From the NCBI RefSeq assembly GCF_028683135.1, contig NZ_JAJUBB010000005.1, positions 124,001 to 188,000 of the forward strand: a stretch of DNA of 64,000 nucleotides, written 5' to 3'. The DNA is from Enterovibrio qingdaonensis (lineage in GTDB: Bacteria; Pseudomonadota; Gammaproteobacteria; Enterobacterales; Vibrionaceae). The position numbers and the translations under genes were made by a program. Positions 1-11,168 of this stretch are shown one piece after another (the first letter of the stretch is position 1; each line of letters opens with the position of its first letter). Under the pieces are notes generated by a model. The model made no database searches, was not told the origin of the DNA, and worked only from the letters and a program-made list of their open reading frames with translations.

Positions 1-2
1 GC

Positions 3-44
3 AGGTATGCTGTCTGTCCAAACTGCAGCTATTTTGAAAACTAA
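3..44 (+). CDS. C-terminal end of a gene cut by the window (possibly SppA)
   Basis: An open frame runs in from the left edge and stops at TAA 42-44, encoding the tail RYAVCPNCSYFEN. A strong terminator follows six bases later, which supports a real gene end. In related bacteria the gene upstream of ansA is sppA (signal peptide peptidase), and a short tail with a Cys-x-x-Cys pair would fit from memory. Only 13 residues are visible, so the identity is inferred from gene order. Confidence 0.4.
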   Translation, partial: RYAVCPNCSYFEN

Positions 45-49
45 GATAT

Positions 50-74
50 CCCCGGCGTATGCCGGGGTTTTTTT
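50..74 (+). terminator. Rho-independent terminator
   Basis: Perfect 7-bp stem CCCCGGC/GCCGGGG with a GTAT loop, followed by seven T. It ends the gene entering from the left and separates it from ansA. Confidence 0.9.
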
Positions 75-130
75 CGCCGTTATGGTACGTATAATGCGCC
101 CACACCCACGAACAGATTGATGTTGTGAAG

Positions 131-1141
131 ATGGAAAGAAAACACATTTATATCGCCTACACAGGCGGCACAATTGGCATGTTGAAGTCAGAGCAGGGCT
201 ATATCCCTGTTTCTGGATTTATGCAGCAACAACTTCAGCAGATGCCGGAATTCCATCGTCCAGAGATGCCAGAATTCACCATTCACGAGTACAGCCCACT
301 CATCGACTCTGCAGACATGACGCCAGCAGAATGGCAACGCATCGCAGATGACATTCGAGATAACTACGACAAATACGATGGCTTCGTGATCCTCCATGGC
401 ACAGACACCATGGCTTACACCGCGTCAGCACTGTCTTTCATGCTGGAAAATCTCGACAAGCCAGTCATCATCACTGGCTCGCAAATTCCACTGGCTGAGC
501 TTCGCTCTGACGGTCAGGCGAATTTGTTGAACGCGCTACACATTGCAGCTAACTATCCCATCAACGAAGTCACCCTGTTTTTCAACAACCAACTACTTCG
601 TGGAAACCGCAGCACCAAGTCACATGCGGACGGCTTTAACGCCTTCACGTCACCAAACCTGCCTCCGTTACTCGAAGCGGGGATTAACATCCAGTTGCTA
701 GGTGGCGAGATTGATAAGAAACCGGAAGGTGCGTTCAAGGTTCACACCATTACTGAGCAACCTGTTGCCATCATCATGATGTATCCTGGCATTTCACCGG
801 AAGTTATCCGCAACGCCTTGAAGCAGCCAGTCAATGCCATGATTCTGCTGACATTTGGTGTTGGTAACGCACCTCAGAATAAAGAGCTTCTGGGCCTACT
901 CAGTGAAGCCACCGAACGCGGCGTCGTTGTGGTTAACCTGACACAGTGTTTGGCTGGCAAGGTCAACATGGGGGGCTATGCGACAGGTTGTGCGCTGGCA
1001 GATGCTGGTGTGTTAAGTGGATTTGATATGACGCCAGAAGCGGCGTTGGCAAAATTGCACTTCCTATTAAGCCAAGACTTATCCATGGTAGAAATTCGTA
1101 CTCAGCTTCAAGCAAACTTACGCGGCGAGCTAACGATCTAA
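131..1141 (+). CDS. ansA: Type I L-asparaginase, cytoplasmic
   Basis: Hydrolyses L-asparagine to aspartate and ammonia in the cytoplasm. The N-terminus has the family signature YTGGTIGM with the catalytic Thr, and the second active-site block HGTDTMAYTASAL (Thr-Asp) lies near residue 90. The length of 336 residues matches E. coli AnsA. A GTG two codons upstream (125) is possible, but ATG 131 gives the usual short Met-x-x-Lys start before the first beta strand. There is no signal peptide, which separates it from the periplasmic type II enzyme. The gene appears monocistronic, bounded by terminators on both sides. Confidence 0.95.
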   Translation: MERKHIYIAYTGGTIGMLKSEQGYIPVSGFMQQQLQQMPEFHRPEMPEFTIHEYSPLIDSADMTPAEWQRIADDIRDNYDKYDGFVILHGTDTMAYTASALSFMLENLDKPVIITGSQIPLAELRSDGQANLLNALHIAANYPINEVTLFFNNQLLRGNRSTKSHADGFNAFTSPNLPPLLEAGINIQLLGGEIDKKPEGAFKVHTITEQPVAIIMMYPGISPEVIRNALKQPVNAMILLTFGVGNAPQNKELLGLLSEATERGVVVVNLTQCLAGKVNMGGYATGCALADAGVLSGFDMTPEAALAKLHFLLSQDLSMVEIRTQLQANLRGELTI

Positions 1142-1148
1142 AAACAAA

Positions 1149-1172
1149 AAACGGCCGCGAGGCCGTTTTTTA
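1149..1172. terminator. Terminator between convergent ansA and yeaC
   Basis: Stem ACGGCC/GGCCGT with a GCGA loop, A-rich on the left and T-rich on the right, so it can work in both directions. Its right edge overlaps the yeaC stop codon. Confidence 0.85.
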
Positions 1173-1454
1173 TTCGTCATGTACCTTGGTCTGTACGATG
1201 GTATCTTGGCCAGAAGAAAACTCGCGTTTAAGCTCGGCTTTTGACTTCAATTTAATATCGCCACCTGCAGCGACACTCATATGCTGAGGATCTGTATTAT
1301 TGCGTGATTGATACAGCATCACCAACTGCATTGCATTGTCACGTTGCTCAGGAGTAAGCGGTGTGCCTTCTGGCCACTTTCCCGTTTCTACGGCATAGTT
1401 CAATCGTTCAAATACGTCTGGTGTTACACTCGATAGCAGCTGCTCAATATCCAT
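1170..1454 (-). CDS. yeaC: YeaC family protein (DUF1315)
   Basis: A 94-residue protein beginning MDIEQLLSSVTPDVFERL, matching the DUF1315/YeaC family of small soluble gammaproteobacterial proteins of unknown biochemical role. It contains the family block TGKWPEGTPLTPEQ. The gene sits near msrB and gapA as in enterobacteria, although here an RTX gene and a lipoprotein gene intervene. No membrane segment or catalytic motif is visible. Confidence 0.85.
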   Translation of the reverse strand: MDIEQLLSSVTPDVFERLNYAVETGKWPEGTPLTPEQRDNAMQLVMLYQSRNNTDPQHMSVAAGGDIKLKSKAELKREFSSGQDTIVQTKVHDE

Positions 1455-1814
1455 AAAACTCTTGTCCTTGTTTTCAACTCTGACGCGCCAATAACGACTT
1501 ATTTTCTATACGTTCGCACACATTTCGTCGTCAGTCATTTGTCATACTAAAACTCATTCTTTTTAAGTGCTTTAGTACAGTGTCCCGCTTGAACATAAAC
1601 ATAATACTACTGATTTTAATATGAATAAGCACCTGCCAGCTTGAGTACTTTGTGACAATTTGCCACCTTAATCGGTAACTGGCCGGTGACAGAAACCAGT
1701 TTCACTACAACAAGTTTTTCCCAATAGCAGCCAGTTCAATCGCTGCTCTCTCCGCTTGTGTTTACCAAACGACCTGTCACCTTACGGCCCAATAAACACA
1801 AAAGGTACTCTTGC
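1455..1814. other. Intergenic region, divergent promoters
   Basis: About 360 bases between the divergent yeaC and the RTX-repeat gene. It is AT-rich near 1,500-1,640 and must carry both promoters. AAAGG at 1801-1805 is the likely ribosome binding site for the ATG at 1815. No RNA gene or repeat was seen. Confidence 0.5.
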
Positions 1815-3581
1815 ATGGCCATAATCACGGGTAGCAGCTCTCAAGATGAACTGTTAGGCACTTCAGACGATGACAGACTCTACGGACTCGGTGATGATGA
1901 TGTCCTCCGTGGCTACGCGGGTAACGACAGAGTATATGGCGATTCATCTTCCGACGACATTTCAACACTAACCGCCAATACTGATGGCAGTTACGATCTG
2001 GAAGCCAACACTTTCCTTGCCGTCACATTGTCACAATTCGATTTCGATGTAACTGAAGAGCAAAGTCTCGGCTATGCCATTCTCAATAGCAGTGGCGATG
2101 TGCTCACCCGCAAAATCATCGTAGATGCAGTGACGACTGCCGAGCACGGTTCCGCTATCGATATCAATGTCCCTGATGGAGCCAAGTTAGTCTTTTTTAC
2201 CATTCCAGCAACGGCTCTCCCCTCTTTCGAATGGACACCCTTTAACCTCGGTGACGTTAATACTGATATTACCTCCGATGATGTAAACATTAATGTCGAA
2301 GAAATCTCTAGCGATGCAACCTCCCACGGCAATGACTCACTGTTTGGTTACGACGGTGATGATTATCTTGTCGGAGAAGGCGGTGACGATGCACTGACGG
2401 GAGCTGATGGTAACGATGTCATATCTGGCGGTGACGGTAACGACAGAGCATGGGGAGGAAACGATGATGACCATATTCATGGTGGCAACGGAGACGACCG
2501 TCTTTACGGTCAAAATGGTAATGACAAGGTTGAAGGTGGCAACGGACATGATGAACTTTGGGGGGGATTTGGCAATGACGAACTCCTTGGAGGTGAAGGG
2601 GACGATCTGTTAGAAGGCCAACAAGGTAATGATGAGCTCCGAGGTGGTGCTGGTCATGATGATATTTTCGGCGAAGGCGGTGCTGACAAAATCTTTGGTG
2701 ATGCTGGCAATGATTACATCGAAGCTGGCGATGACGACGATCTGGTTTTCGGCGGGGCAGGCGACGATGAGATCTATGGCGGCAGCGGCAACGACGACTT
2801 ACGGGGAAATGCCGGTAACGATGAAATTTATGGCGAAGACGGCAACGACAAGCTTTACGGAAAACAAGGCAACGACATTCTGTACGGTGGCAATGGTAAC
2901 GACGAACTCTACGGCAACCTAGGAAGTAACGCACTTTATGGTGGCGAAGGAGATGATGTTCTTTTTGCGGGTTGGTTTAGTGCCAACAACATTCTGGATG
3001 GTCAGCAAGGCGTTGATAAAATCACAGGAAGCATTAATTCTGACACCCTGATATTTGACGTCGATGACTTTCAAGGACAAACCAAAACGCTGCCAGATGG
3101 TACGCAGATCAATGAGCACCGATACGATGCCTCTTCAGGTTTCGATACGATGAAAATCGCTGGTGCAGTCCATGCCGACTTCACAGGGGCCTCCTACCAA
3201 ACTGACCCCAGCATCACAGGCAACGTGATTGCAGGCATAGAAGCGGTAGTCGGCGACAGCAGCGCACAGACCGTGACTATCAACCTTCATGAGATAGATG
3301 AGCAATCAGACGACACCAGCAATAATGATTGGCAAGGGTTCATTGCGTGGCTCGGCGACGGAGATGACACGCTTAACCTTACGGGGGTTAATTGGGCGTA
3401 CAACAGTACAGCAACACCCGCAGCAACAATATCGCCCGAAATGGTGACGCAAATGGGGCTAAACGCCAGTCAAATTGGAGACCTTCAAGCCTATGTGTTT
3501 GATGATATCTACAGTAGTGCTCAAATCACGATTTGGACGGACGCCGACAATATCGATTTCCTAGGGACAACCATTCTTTAA
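1815..3581 (+). CDS. RTX-repeat (hemolysin-type calcium-binding) protein
   Basis: A 588-residue acidic protein. Tandem nonapeptides of the GGxGxDxLx type fill roughly residues 165-390 (for example GGDGNDRAWGG and GGNGNDELYG), with a first block at residues 10-40. Such repeats bind calcium and form a beta roll in secreted proteins. The C-terminal 190 residues lack repeats and may hold the type I secretion signal. No Sec signal peptide is visible. ATG 1815 is preferred over the upstream GTG 1758 because AAAGG lies nine bases before it. No hlyB/hlyD/tolC-like transporter is adjacent, so the exporter must be elsewhere. No enzymatic domain is recognised, so adhesin or surface protein is only a guess. 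Confidence 0.85.
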   Translation: MAIITGSSSQDELLGTSDDDRLYGLGDDDVLRGYAGNDRVYGDSSSDDISTLTANTDGSYDLEANTFLAVTLSQFDFDVTEEQSLGYAILNSSGDVLTRKIIVDAVTTAEHGSAIDINVPDGAKLVFFTIPATALPSFEWTPFNLGDVNTDITSDDVNINVEEISSDATSHGNDSLFGYDGDDYLVGEGGDDALTGADGNDVISGGDGNDRAWGGNDDDHIHGGNGDDRLYGQNGNDKVEGGNGHDELWGGFGNDELLGGEGDDLLEGQQGNDELRGGAGHDDIFGEGGADKIFGDAGNDYIEAGDDDDLVFGGAGDDEIYGGSGNDDLRGNAGNDEIYGEDGNDKLYGKQGNDILYGGNGNDELYGNLGSNALYGGEGDDVLFAGWFSANNILDGQQGVDKITGSINSDTLIFDVDDFQGQTKTLPDGTQINEHRYDASSGFDTMKIAGAVHADFTGASYQTDPSITGNVIAGIEAVVGDSSAQTVTINLHEIDEQSDDTSNNDWQGFIAWLGDGDDTLNLTGVNWAYNSTATPAATISPEMVTQMGLNASQIGDLQAYVFDDIYSSAQITIWTDADNIDFLGTTIL

Positions 3582-3747
3582 GAAAGAGCCCCCCGATCGA
3601 CCGTAGCTAACTCACTAAAATTTTTCCTGTATGAGGCATCACGCAAAACTCCGTAATCGGACATAAACTCTATTTAAGTGTTTATGTTATAAGTCGTGCG
3701 TATCCTTTTTTGGAAACATTCTTATAAACTGATGAGTTCGCTATACG

Positions 3748-4614
3748 ATGACAACAGGTAGAATTCCCGTTACGTTAAAACTGATCGCAGCCATTTTCGT
3801 TCCCACGCTGCTTTCTGGTTGCTTTGAAAGTAACCGCAGTACCGCTCAGCTTTGTGAAAACTACCCGCAAATTTGCCACAAGCTAAACGTGCGGGATGGG
3901 CAATGCCGACATGAGCGTACAGATCTTATTTGGATGAGATTTGATGTAGAAAAAAAACCGTCAGATTTAAACAAATTTGACGAACTCATGCTGACGAAGA
4001 AGTATGCAAGGTGTATGGAGCTGTCCGCCCAAATTGAAACCACCACGCTAAAAGAACGCAAAACCAAACGTACTGAAGCTCTTTACCATGCCTATGATTC
4101 GATAGAGCGCATAGAGGAAGAGCTTACGACCTCATACCAGCCTTCAATTATTTACTACCGCTGGACCCAAGGGGACAATGACGCGCTGGACCAATTCCTT
4201 CGCTTAGAGGAAACCGAATACCTCGACACGCCAGAGCTACAACTAGGACTGGCTACGTACTACGTTGATAAAGACAAAGAACACACTATCGATATCCTAT
4301 TGAAATCTTTATCTTTCTATGACGGGCGCGCAGGTGAAACAAGAGATAAGACTGTTCCTGAAGCTGTAAAATCACTTGCGACTGCAAATCACTCTCTGGG
4401 CCTGTTGGACGAAGCCTACATGTGGGCACTAGTTGGGCAGGATCTCGGATTGCCGATTGCAAAAGAAGCGCAGCTAAAACTGCTCTATCCAATGCCAGAC
4501 AACAGAAGAGATGATATTGCCGATATCGCCAACGACGTCTCATCTGCCATTGAAGATGGTGATTTTGAAAGGGATTTATTGGAGCCAGTTCGCCGACTTC
4601 CCGATCCGTCTTAA
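3748..4614 (+). CDS. DUF2989 family lipoprotein
   Basis: A 288-residue protein with an N-terminal hydrophobic segment ending in the lipobox LLSGC (Cys near residue 25), so it is probably lipid-anchored in the envelope. The rest is soluble and helical, with a tetratricopeptide-like look around residues 195-245, and agrees with the DUF2989 family of Vibrionaceae and Shewanella lipoproteins. Function is unknown. It converges with msrB across a GC-rich hairpin. Confidence 0.8.
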   Translation: MTTGRIPVTLKLIAAIFVPTLLSGCFESNRSTAQLCENYPQICHKLNVRDGQCRHERTDLIWMRFDVEKKPSDLNKFDELMLTKKYARCMELSAQIETTTLKERKTKRTEALYHAYDSIERIEEELTTSYQPSIIYYRWTQGDNDALDQFLRLEETEYLDTPELQLGLATYYVDKDKEHTIDILLKSLSFYDGRAGETRDKTVPEAVKSLATANHSLGLLDEAYMWALVGQDLGLPIAKEAQLKLLYPMPDNRRDDIADIANDVSSAIEDGDFERDLLEPVRRLPDPS

Positions 4615-4622
4615 GCCATAAC

Positions 4623-4657
4623 GAATAGTCGCGCCTCATCGGCGCGACGAACTATTC
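4623..4657. terminator. GC-rich hairpin between convergent genes
   Basis: GTCGCGCC/GGCGCGAC stem (4628-4635 with 4641-4648), extended by GAATAGT/ACTATTC. It lacks a clean T run and overlaps the msrB stop region, so its efficiency as a terminator is uncertain. Confidence 0.5.
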
Positions 4658-5038
4658 CTTACCCGTAAAAGATAGCGACACAGAATTAACACAATAGCGT
4701 TGCTTGGTTTCTGTTGGCCCATCATCAAAGACATGCCCTAAATGACTATCGCAATTCGCACACCGAATCTCTGTTCTTACCATGCCAAGGCTACGATCTT
4801 CTAGATAGCGAACCGCGCCGCTTTCCGCTTCATCAAAGCTCGGCCAACCGCATCCAGAATCGAATTTAGTTTGCGATTGAAACAGTGCTGATTTACAGCA
4901 AACACAGTGATACGTCCCCGCCTCTTGGTTATATAACAGCGAACCAGAAAATGGAGCTTCGGTTTCTCCTAACCGACACACTCTGTAGGCAAGTTCAGAG
5001 AGCATTTCCTTCCAATTTTCATTTTCTTTCGTTGTCAT
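4652..5038 (-). CDS. msrB: Peptide-methionine (R)-S-oxide reductase MsrB
   Basis: Reduces the R epimer of methionine sulfoxide in oxidised proteins, with thioredoxin as reductant. The 128-residue protein shows two zinc-binding pairs, CVCC and CANC, the conserved GCGWPSF block, and the catalytic cysteine in RYCVNS. The start at 5038 is chosen because AAGGGAAAG lies just upstream; an upstream in-frame start would add 15 residues not typical of the family. It is divergent from gapA, the usual gammaproteobacterial arrangement. Confidence 0.95.
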   Translation of the reverse strand: MTTKENENWKEMLSELAYRVCRLGETEAPFSGSLLYNQEAGTYHCVCCKSALFQSQTKFDSGCGWPSFDEAESGAVRYLEDRSLGMVRTEIRCANCDSHLGHVFDDGPTETKQRYCVNSVSLSFTGKE

Positions 5039-6544
<1,506 letters not shown>

Positions 6545-6576
6545 TCATTCCGGATTGCCGTTAAGGCATGAGTGAC

Positions 6577-6606
6577 AAAAGGCGGCTTATTGGCCGCCTT
6601 TTTTGT
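6577..6606 (+). terminator. gapA terminator
   Basis: Stem GGCGGC/GCCGCC with a six-base loop, flanked by A4 and followed by six T. Confidence 0.9.
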
Positions 6607-6662
6607 ATCTGAATTTTCATTGCGACGCCTTGTCGCAAGCATTTTGATATTAAGGCATATTC

Positions 6663-7526
6663 ATGGACGTTAAACAGCTTCCGACTACCGCTGTGCTTTC
6701 TGATTTTGTCACCGTCTGCGAGCTAGACGGACTTAAAGTCATTCGCGTTATTCACCCTAAGGCAACCGCCGCTGTCTCTTTGTTCGGTGCGCACGTATTA
6801 AGCTTCCAGCCTGCGGGTAAAAAAGACACCATTTGGATGAGTGAAAACGCTGACTTCGGCGGTACCAAAGCTATTCGTGGTGGTATTCCCGTCTGCTGGC
6901 CTTGGTTTGGTAAAGCCGCCGAGCCATCTCATGGTTTTGCGCGTACCAGCCATTGGACACTCAATGAACACCGCGAGAACGAGGATGGCGTAATTCTGAG
7001 TCTCACGCTCGAAGACAGTGCTGAAACGCGTGCAATTTGGCCTCACGCATTTCATGCAGAGCTTCTCGTTGAAGTATCAGATACATTGAAAGTCAGCCTG
7101 GTTTCGACTAACACGGGCGAGTCTGCGATGAATATCGGTGGCGCGCTTCACACCTACTTGAATATTGGTGATGTTACCGAGACCACTGTCTCTGAACTCG
7201 GCAATGAATTTATTGAAGCTGGCGAGCGCAAACCAAGTTCTGGCAGCGCAAACTTTGATCAAGAAGTTGACCGTATTTACACCCAAGCCGCCGAAACAGT
7301 GGTTGTCGAAGACCCTGCGTATCAACGTCGCATGACAGTGACAAACTCAGGTAACAATGCAGTTGTGGTTTGGAATCCATGGGAAGCGCTGTCTATCAGC
7401 ATGGGTGACATGGCAGATGACAGCTACAAAACCATGGTCTGTGTTGAATCCACCGTGTATGACCGCAGTGTGATACTGGAATCCGGCAAAAAACACGTGC
7501 TCACTACGTTAATCGCTTGCCAATAA
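6663..7526 (+). CDS. yeaD: D-hexose-6-phosphate mutarotase (YeaD)
   Basis: Aldose-1-epimerase-like enzyme that interconverts alpha and beta anomers of glucose 6-phosphate and related hexose phosphates. The 287-residue protein has the conserved block GGIPVCWPWFGK (residues 75-87) and the HGFARTS motif that follows, with the active-site His in HTYLNIGDV further on. It lies directly downstream of gapA as in E. coli, but behind a terminator, so it probably has its own promoter. Confidence 0.93.
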   Translation: MDVKQLPTTAVLSDFVTVCELDGLKVIRVIHPKATAAVSLFGAHVLSFQPAGKKDTIWMSENADFGGTKAIRGGIPVCWPWFGKAAEPSHGFARTSHWTLNEHRENEDGVILSLTLEDSAETRAIWPHAFHAELLVEVSDTLKVSLVSTNTGESAMNIGGALHTYLNIGDVTETTVSELGNEFIEAGERKPSSGSANFDQEVDRIYTQAAETVVVEDPAYQRRMTVTNSGNNAVVVWNPWEALSISMGDMADDSYKTMVCVESTVYDRSVILESGKKHVLTTLIACQ

Positions 7527-7543
7527 TTCCGATTGATTAGTAA

Positions 7544-7579
7544 GAAAAAACCGACGCCTCATTCAGCGTCGGTTTTTTT
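7544..7579 (+). terminator. yeaD terminator
   Basis: Eight-bp stem ACCGACGC/GCGTCGGT, eight-base loop, A-tract before and T-tract after. Confidence 0.9.
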
Positions 7580-7879
7580 ATTTCTTCTCTCAGCCGTTCT
7601 CTTCCCCCTTTCCGCATTCCACAGCAAATTCCGTTGTCTCTGTGAAATTTGCCAGAGAATTCCGCTTCGTCTTTGCGACACCACAGCGACAAGTGCATCA
7701 ATCGAAAGTTACATCTCGAATACAAAGCACTATCACAAAAGGGAAAAAGATTTATAAAACAAGCAATTCAACCACGCAAATTGATCAGTTGCTACTAGTC
7801 TTAAAAGAGCGAGGATATGAAAGCATCTGCGTTTATATCCTTTCTCAATGGACAACAGCACGATTTAGGGGGCAGGACC
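7580..7879. promoter_or_regulatory. Upstream region of the prkA operon
   Basis: A 300-base stretch without a supported gene. AGGGGGGCAGG at 7867-7877 is a strong ribosome binding site for prkA at 7880. In enterobacteria this operon responds to RpoS and to NtrC, but I could not find a clear sigma-54 element here. Confidence 0.4.
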
Positions 7880-9814
7880 ATGAGTATTTTCGACCACTAT
7901 CGTCAGCGCTACGAAGAAGCTAAAGACGAAGAGCTGAGCCTTCAGGAGTTTCTGGACCTATGCCGCGAAGATCGCAGCGTTTACGCCAATGCCGCAGAGC
8001 GACTATTGATGGCAATTGGCGAACCAGAAATGATCGACACAGCACTCGACCCAAGACTAAGCCGACTCTTTTCGAATCGCGTCATATCACGCTACAAAAC
8101 ATTCGAAGACTTTTATGGTATGGAAGATGCTATCGAGCAAATCGTTTCCTACCTAAAACATGCCGCACAGGGACTGGAAGAGCGCAAACAAATTCTATAC
8201 TTGCTCGGGCCTGTTGGTGGTGGTAAATCGTCACTGGCTGAAAAACTGAAAAGTTTGATGCAAAAAGTACCGATTTATATGCTTACCGCTAATGGCGAAC
8301 GCAGCCCGGTGAATGACCATCCATTTTGCCTCTTTGATGCATTAGAAGACGGTGCATTATTGGAAAGCGACTACGGTATTCCGCAGCGTTACCTTCGCTC
8401 CATCATGTCGCCGTGGGCAGCTAAACGCCTCCATGAGTTTGGTGGCGACATCAGTAAGTTCAAGGTTGTAAAAGTACGTCCGTCGATCCTTGATCAAGTT
8501 GCTGTGGCGAAAACAGAGCCTGGCGATGAAAACAACCAGGACATTTCTTCTTTGGTGGGTAAAGTCGATATCCGACAGCTTGAGCACTTCTCTCAAGACG
8601 ACCCAGATGCATACAGCTATTCCGGCGCATTGTGTAAAGCCAACCAAGGCTTGATGGAATTCGTCGAGATGTTCAAAGCACCTATCAAAGTGTTGCACCC
8701 CTTACTAACTGCCACCCAAGAAGGCAACTACAACGGGACCGAAGGGCTTTCCGCACTTCCGTTTGACGGTATGATTCTCGCGCACTCAAACGAATCCGAG
8801 TGGCAGACATTCCGCAACAACAAGAACAACGAAGCCTTCCTCGACCGTGTATACATCGTAAAAGTGCCATATTGTCTACGCGTGTCGGAAGAAATGAAAA
8901 TCTACGACAAGCTGCTTCAGAGCAGTGAGTTGTCAGCCGCGCCTTGTTCGCCTAGCACGTTAGATATTCTTGCGCGCTTCAGCGTACTCTCTCGCCTCAA
9001 AGAGCCAGAGAACTCCAGTTTGTTCTCGAAAATGCGCGTCTATGACGGCGAAACACTGAAAGATACCGACCCCAAAGCCAAGTCATACCAAGAATATCGT
9101 GACTACGCAGGCGTCGATGAAGGCATGAATGGTCTTTCAACCCGCTTTGCTTTCAAAATCCTCTCTCGCGTATTTAACTTCGATCACTCAGAAGTGGCGG
9201 CGAACCCCGTTCATCTGTTCTACGTGCTTGAGCAACAAATCGAGAGAGAGCAGTTCCCGCAAGATGTCGCAGAGAAATACCTCGAGCACCTTAAAGGGTA
9301 TCTCATCCCTAAATACGTCGAGTTTATCGGTAAAGAGATCCAAACCGCCTACTTAGAGTCGTATTCTGAGTATGGGCAGAACATCTTTGACCGCTACGTG
9401 ACGTATGCTGATTTCTGGATTCAAGATCAAGAGTATCGCGACCCTGATACAGGCCAACTGTTTGACCGCTCTGCGCTTAACAGTGAATTGGAGAAAATCG
9501 AAAAGCCAGCCGGTATCAGTAATCCGAAAGACTTCCGAAATGAGATCGTGAACTTCGTATTGCGTGCACGAGCCAATAACGAAGGTAAAAACCCCGTGTG
9601 GACGAGCTACGAGAAGCTTCGCACCGTTATCGAGAAGAAAATGTTCTCGAACACCGAAGAGTTGCTTCCTGTTATCTCCTTTAATGCCAAGACATCGACC
9701 GAAGAGCAGAAAAAGCACGACGACTTTGTCGCCCGCATGATGGAGAAAGGCTATACCCGCAAACAAGTAAGGCTCCTATCTGAGTGGTACTTGCGTGTTC
9801 GCAAGTCTTCGTAA
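7880..9814 (+). CDS. prkA: PrkA family serine protein kinase (YeaG)
   Basis: A 644-residue stress-associated protein, the usual family length. The N-terminal AAA-like part has the Walker A motif GPVGGGKSS (about residue 110), and the C-terminal part is the PrkA kinase-like domain. Homologues in E. coli and Bacillus have been linked to starvation and sporulation-related signalling. The start at 7880 follows a strong Shine-Dalgarno; a longer frame opens at 7817 but gives non-conserved residues. It is first in an operon with yeaH (39-base gap) and the SpoVR gene (46-base gap), a module conserved across many proteobacteria. Confidence 0.95.
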   Translation: MSIFDHYRQRYEEAKDEELSLQEFLDLCREDRSVYANAAERLLMAIGEPEMIDTALDPRLSRLFSNRVISRYKTFEDFYGMEDAIEQIVSYLKHAAQGLEERKQILYLLGPVGGGKSSLAEKLKSLMQKVPIYMLTANGERSPVNDHPFCLFDALEDGALLESDYGIPQRYLRSIMSPWAAKRLHEFGGDISKFKVVKVRPSILDQVAVAKTEPGDENNQDISSLVGKVDIRQLEHFSQDDPDAYSYSGALCKANQGLMEFVEMFKAPIKVLHPLLTATQEGNYNGTEGLSALPFDGMILAHSNESEWQTFRNNKNNEAFLDRVYIVKVPYCLRVSEEMKIYDKLLQSSELSAAPCSPSTLDILARFSVLSRLKEPENSSLFSKMRVYDGETLKDTDPKAKSYQEYRDYAGVDEGMNGLSTRFAFKILSRVFNFDHSEVAANPVHLFYVLEQQIEREQFPQDVAEKYLEHLKGYLIPKYVEFIGKEIQTAYLESYSEYGQNIFDRYVTYADFWIQDQEYRDPDTGQLFDRSALNSELEKIEKPAGISNPKDFRNEIVNFVLRARANNEGKNPVWTSYEKLRTVIEKKMFSNTEELLPVISFNAKTSTEEQKKHDDFVARMMEKGYTRKQVRLLSEWYLRVRKSS

Positions 9815-9853
9815 ATAGGCAGTCTATGTAGTTACAAATGATACGGGGGGCTT

Positions 9854-11122
9854 ATGGCGCATTTTATAGATCGAAGGCTCAACGGAAAGAACAAGAGTAC
9901 GGTAAACCGTCAGCGTTTTTTGCGACGTCACAAACGACAGATAAAAGAGTCGATTGCTGATGCGGTAAATAAACGCTCAATCACCGATGTGGATAGTGGC
10001 GAGAGCGTCACTATCCCCTCTCGTGACATCCGAGAGCCTGTATTCCGACAAGGCAAAGGAGGAGAGCGTGAAGCTGTCCATCCTGGCAATGACCAGTTCA
10101 TTCCTGGCGATCGCATAGAGCGTCCACCTGGTGGAGCTGGGGGTGGTGCTGGTGAAGGCCAAGCAAGCCCCGATGGTGAAGGGCAAGACGACTTCGTTTT
10201 CCAAATTTCAAAAGATGAGTATTTGGACTTGTTGTTTGAAGACTTGGAGCTGCCTAACCTTCAAAAAAATCAAATGACAAAGTTGGTGGAATACAAAACC
10301 CACCGCTCTGGTTTCAAGGCGACGGGTGTACCCGCCAATATTGCGATTGTACGTTCACTTCAAAATTCATTAGCTCGCCGCACGGCAATGTCTGCTGGTA
10401 AGCGACGTAAATTGAAAGAACTAGAAGCAGAGCTTGAAGAGCTTAGAAGTACAGAGCCTGCACAGCCACTTGAAGAGAAACGCATACAAGAAGAAATCGA
10501 AGCGTTGAAGGAGAAGATTGCAGCCGTCCCCTTCATTGATACGTTTGATTTACGTTTTAAAAACTACGAGAAGCGTCCTCAGCCAAGCAGTCAGGCTGTT
10601 ATGTTTTGTTTGATGGATGTGTCAGGTTCTATGGACCAAGCCACCAAAGACATCGCTAAACGCTTTTACATCTTGCTGTATCTCTTCTTAACCCGCACCT
10701 ACAAAAATGTAGAAGTGGTCTTCATCCGCCACCACACGCAGGCAAAAGAAGTTGATGAGCATGAGTTTTTCTATTCGCAAGAAACCGGTGGAACTATCGT
10801 CTCTAGTGCGCTTCGTTTGATGAACGAAATCGTGAAAGACCGTTATCCCTCTAATGAGTGGAATATCTACGCAGCGCAAGCGTCAGATGGCGATAACTGG
10901 GCAGATGACTCACCGGGTTGTAGAGAATTGCTTGAACGTAACTTATTGCCGGTAACGCGATATTACGCATACATAGAGATAACTCGTCGTGCGCATCAAA
11001 CCCTCTGGCGTGAATATGAAACGCTAGATGAGAGACATGAGAATTTTGCTATGCAGAATATCCGCACGGCAGACGACATCTTCCCTGTCTTCCGAGAGTT
11101 GTTTAAAAAACAGGTGAGCTAA
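9854..11122 (+). CDS. yeaH: YeaH/YhbH family protein (DUF444) with VWA-like domain
   Basis: A 422-residue protein. The N-terminus is basic, with a Gly-rich linker around residues 90-110 and a Glu/Lys-rich probable coiled coil at about 175-230. A von Willebrand A-like C-terminal half has the metal-site motif MDVSGSMD near residue 252. It is coupled to prkA and the SpoVR gene; the three are thought to act together in stationary-phase stress, though the biochemistry is unsettled. Confidence 0.93.
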   Translation: MAHFIDRRLNGKNKSTVNRQRFLRRHKRQIKESIADAVNKRSITDVDSGESVTIPSRDIREPVFRQGKGGEREAVHPGNDQFIPGDRIERPPGGAGGGAGEGQASPDGEGQDDFVFQISKDEYLDLLFEDLELPNLQKNQMTKLVEYKTHRSGFKATGVPANIAIVRSLQNSLARRTAMSAGKRRKLKELEAELEELRSTEPAQPLEEKRIQEEIEALKEKIAAVPFIDTFDLRFKNYEKRPQPSSQAVMFCLMDVSGSMDQATKDIAKRFYILLYLFLTRTYKNVEVVFIRHHTQAKEVDEHEFFYSQETGGTIVSSALRLMNEIVKDRYPSNEWNIYAAQASDGDNWADDSPGCRELLERNLLPVTRYYAYIEITRRAHQTLWREYETLDERHENFAMQNIRTADDIFPVFRELFKKQVS

Positions 11123-11168
11123 CCGCTCACCGTTTCCTATTTTTGGGGCTGGGATCCAAGGAGGACTT

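Noticed and set aside
2419-2934. 171-codon antisense frame within the RTX repeats
   Set aside because: It is the reverse reading of the repeated Gly-Asp codons and has no start signal.
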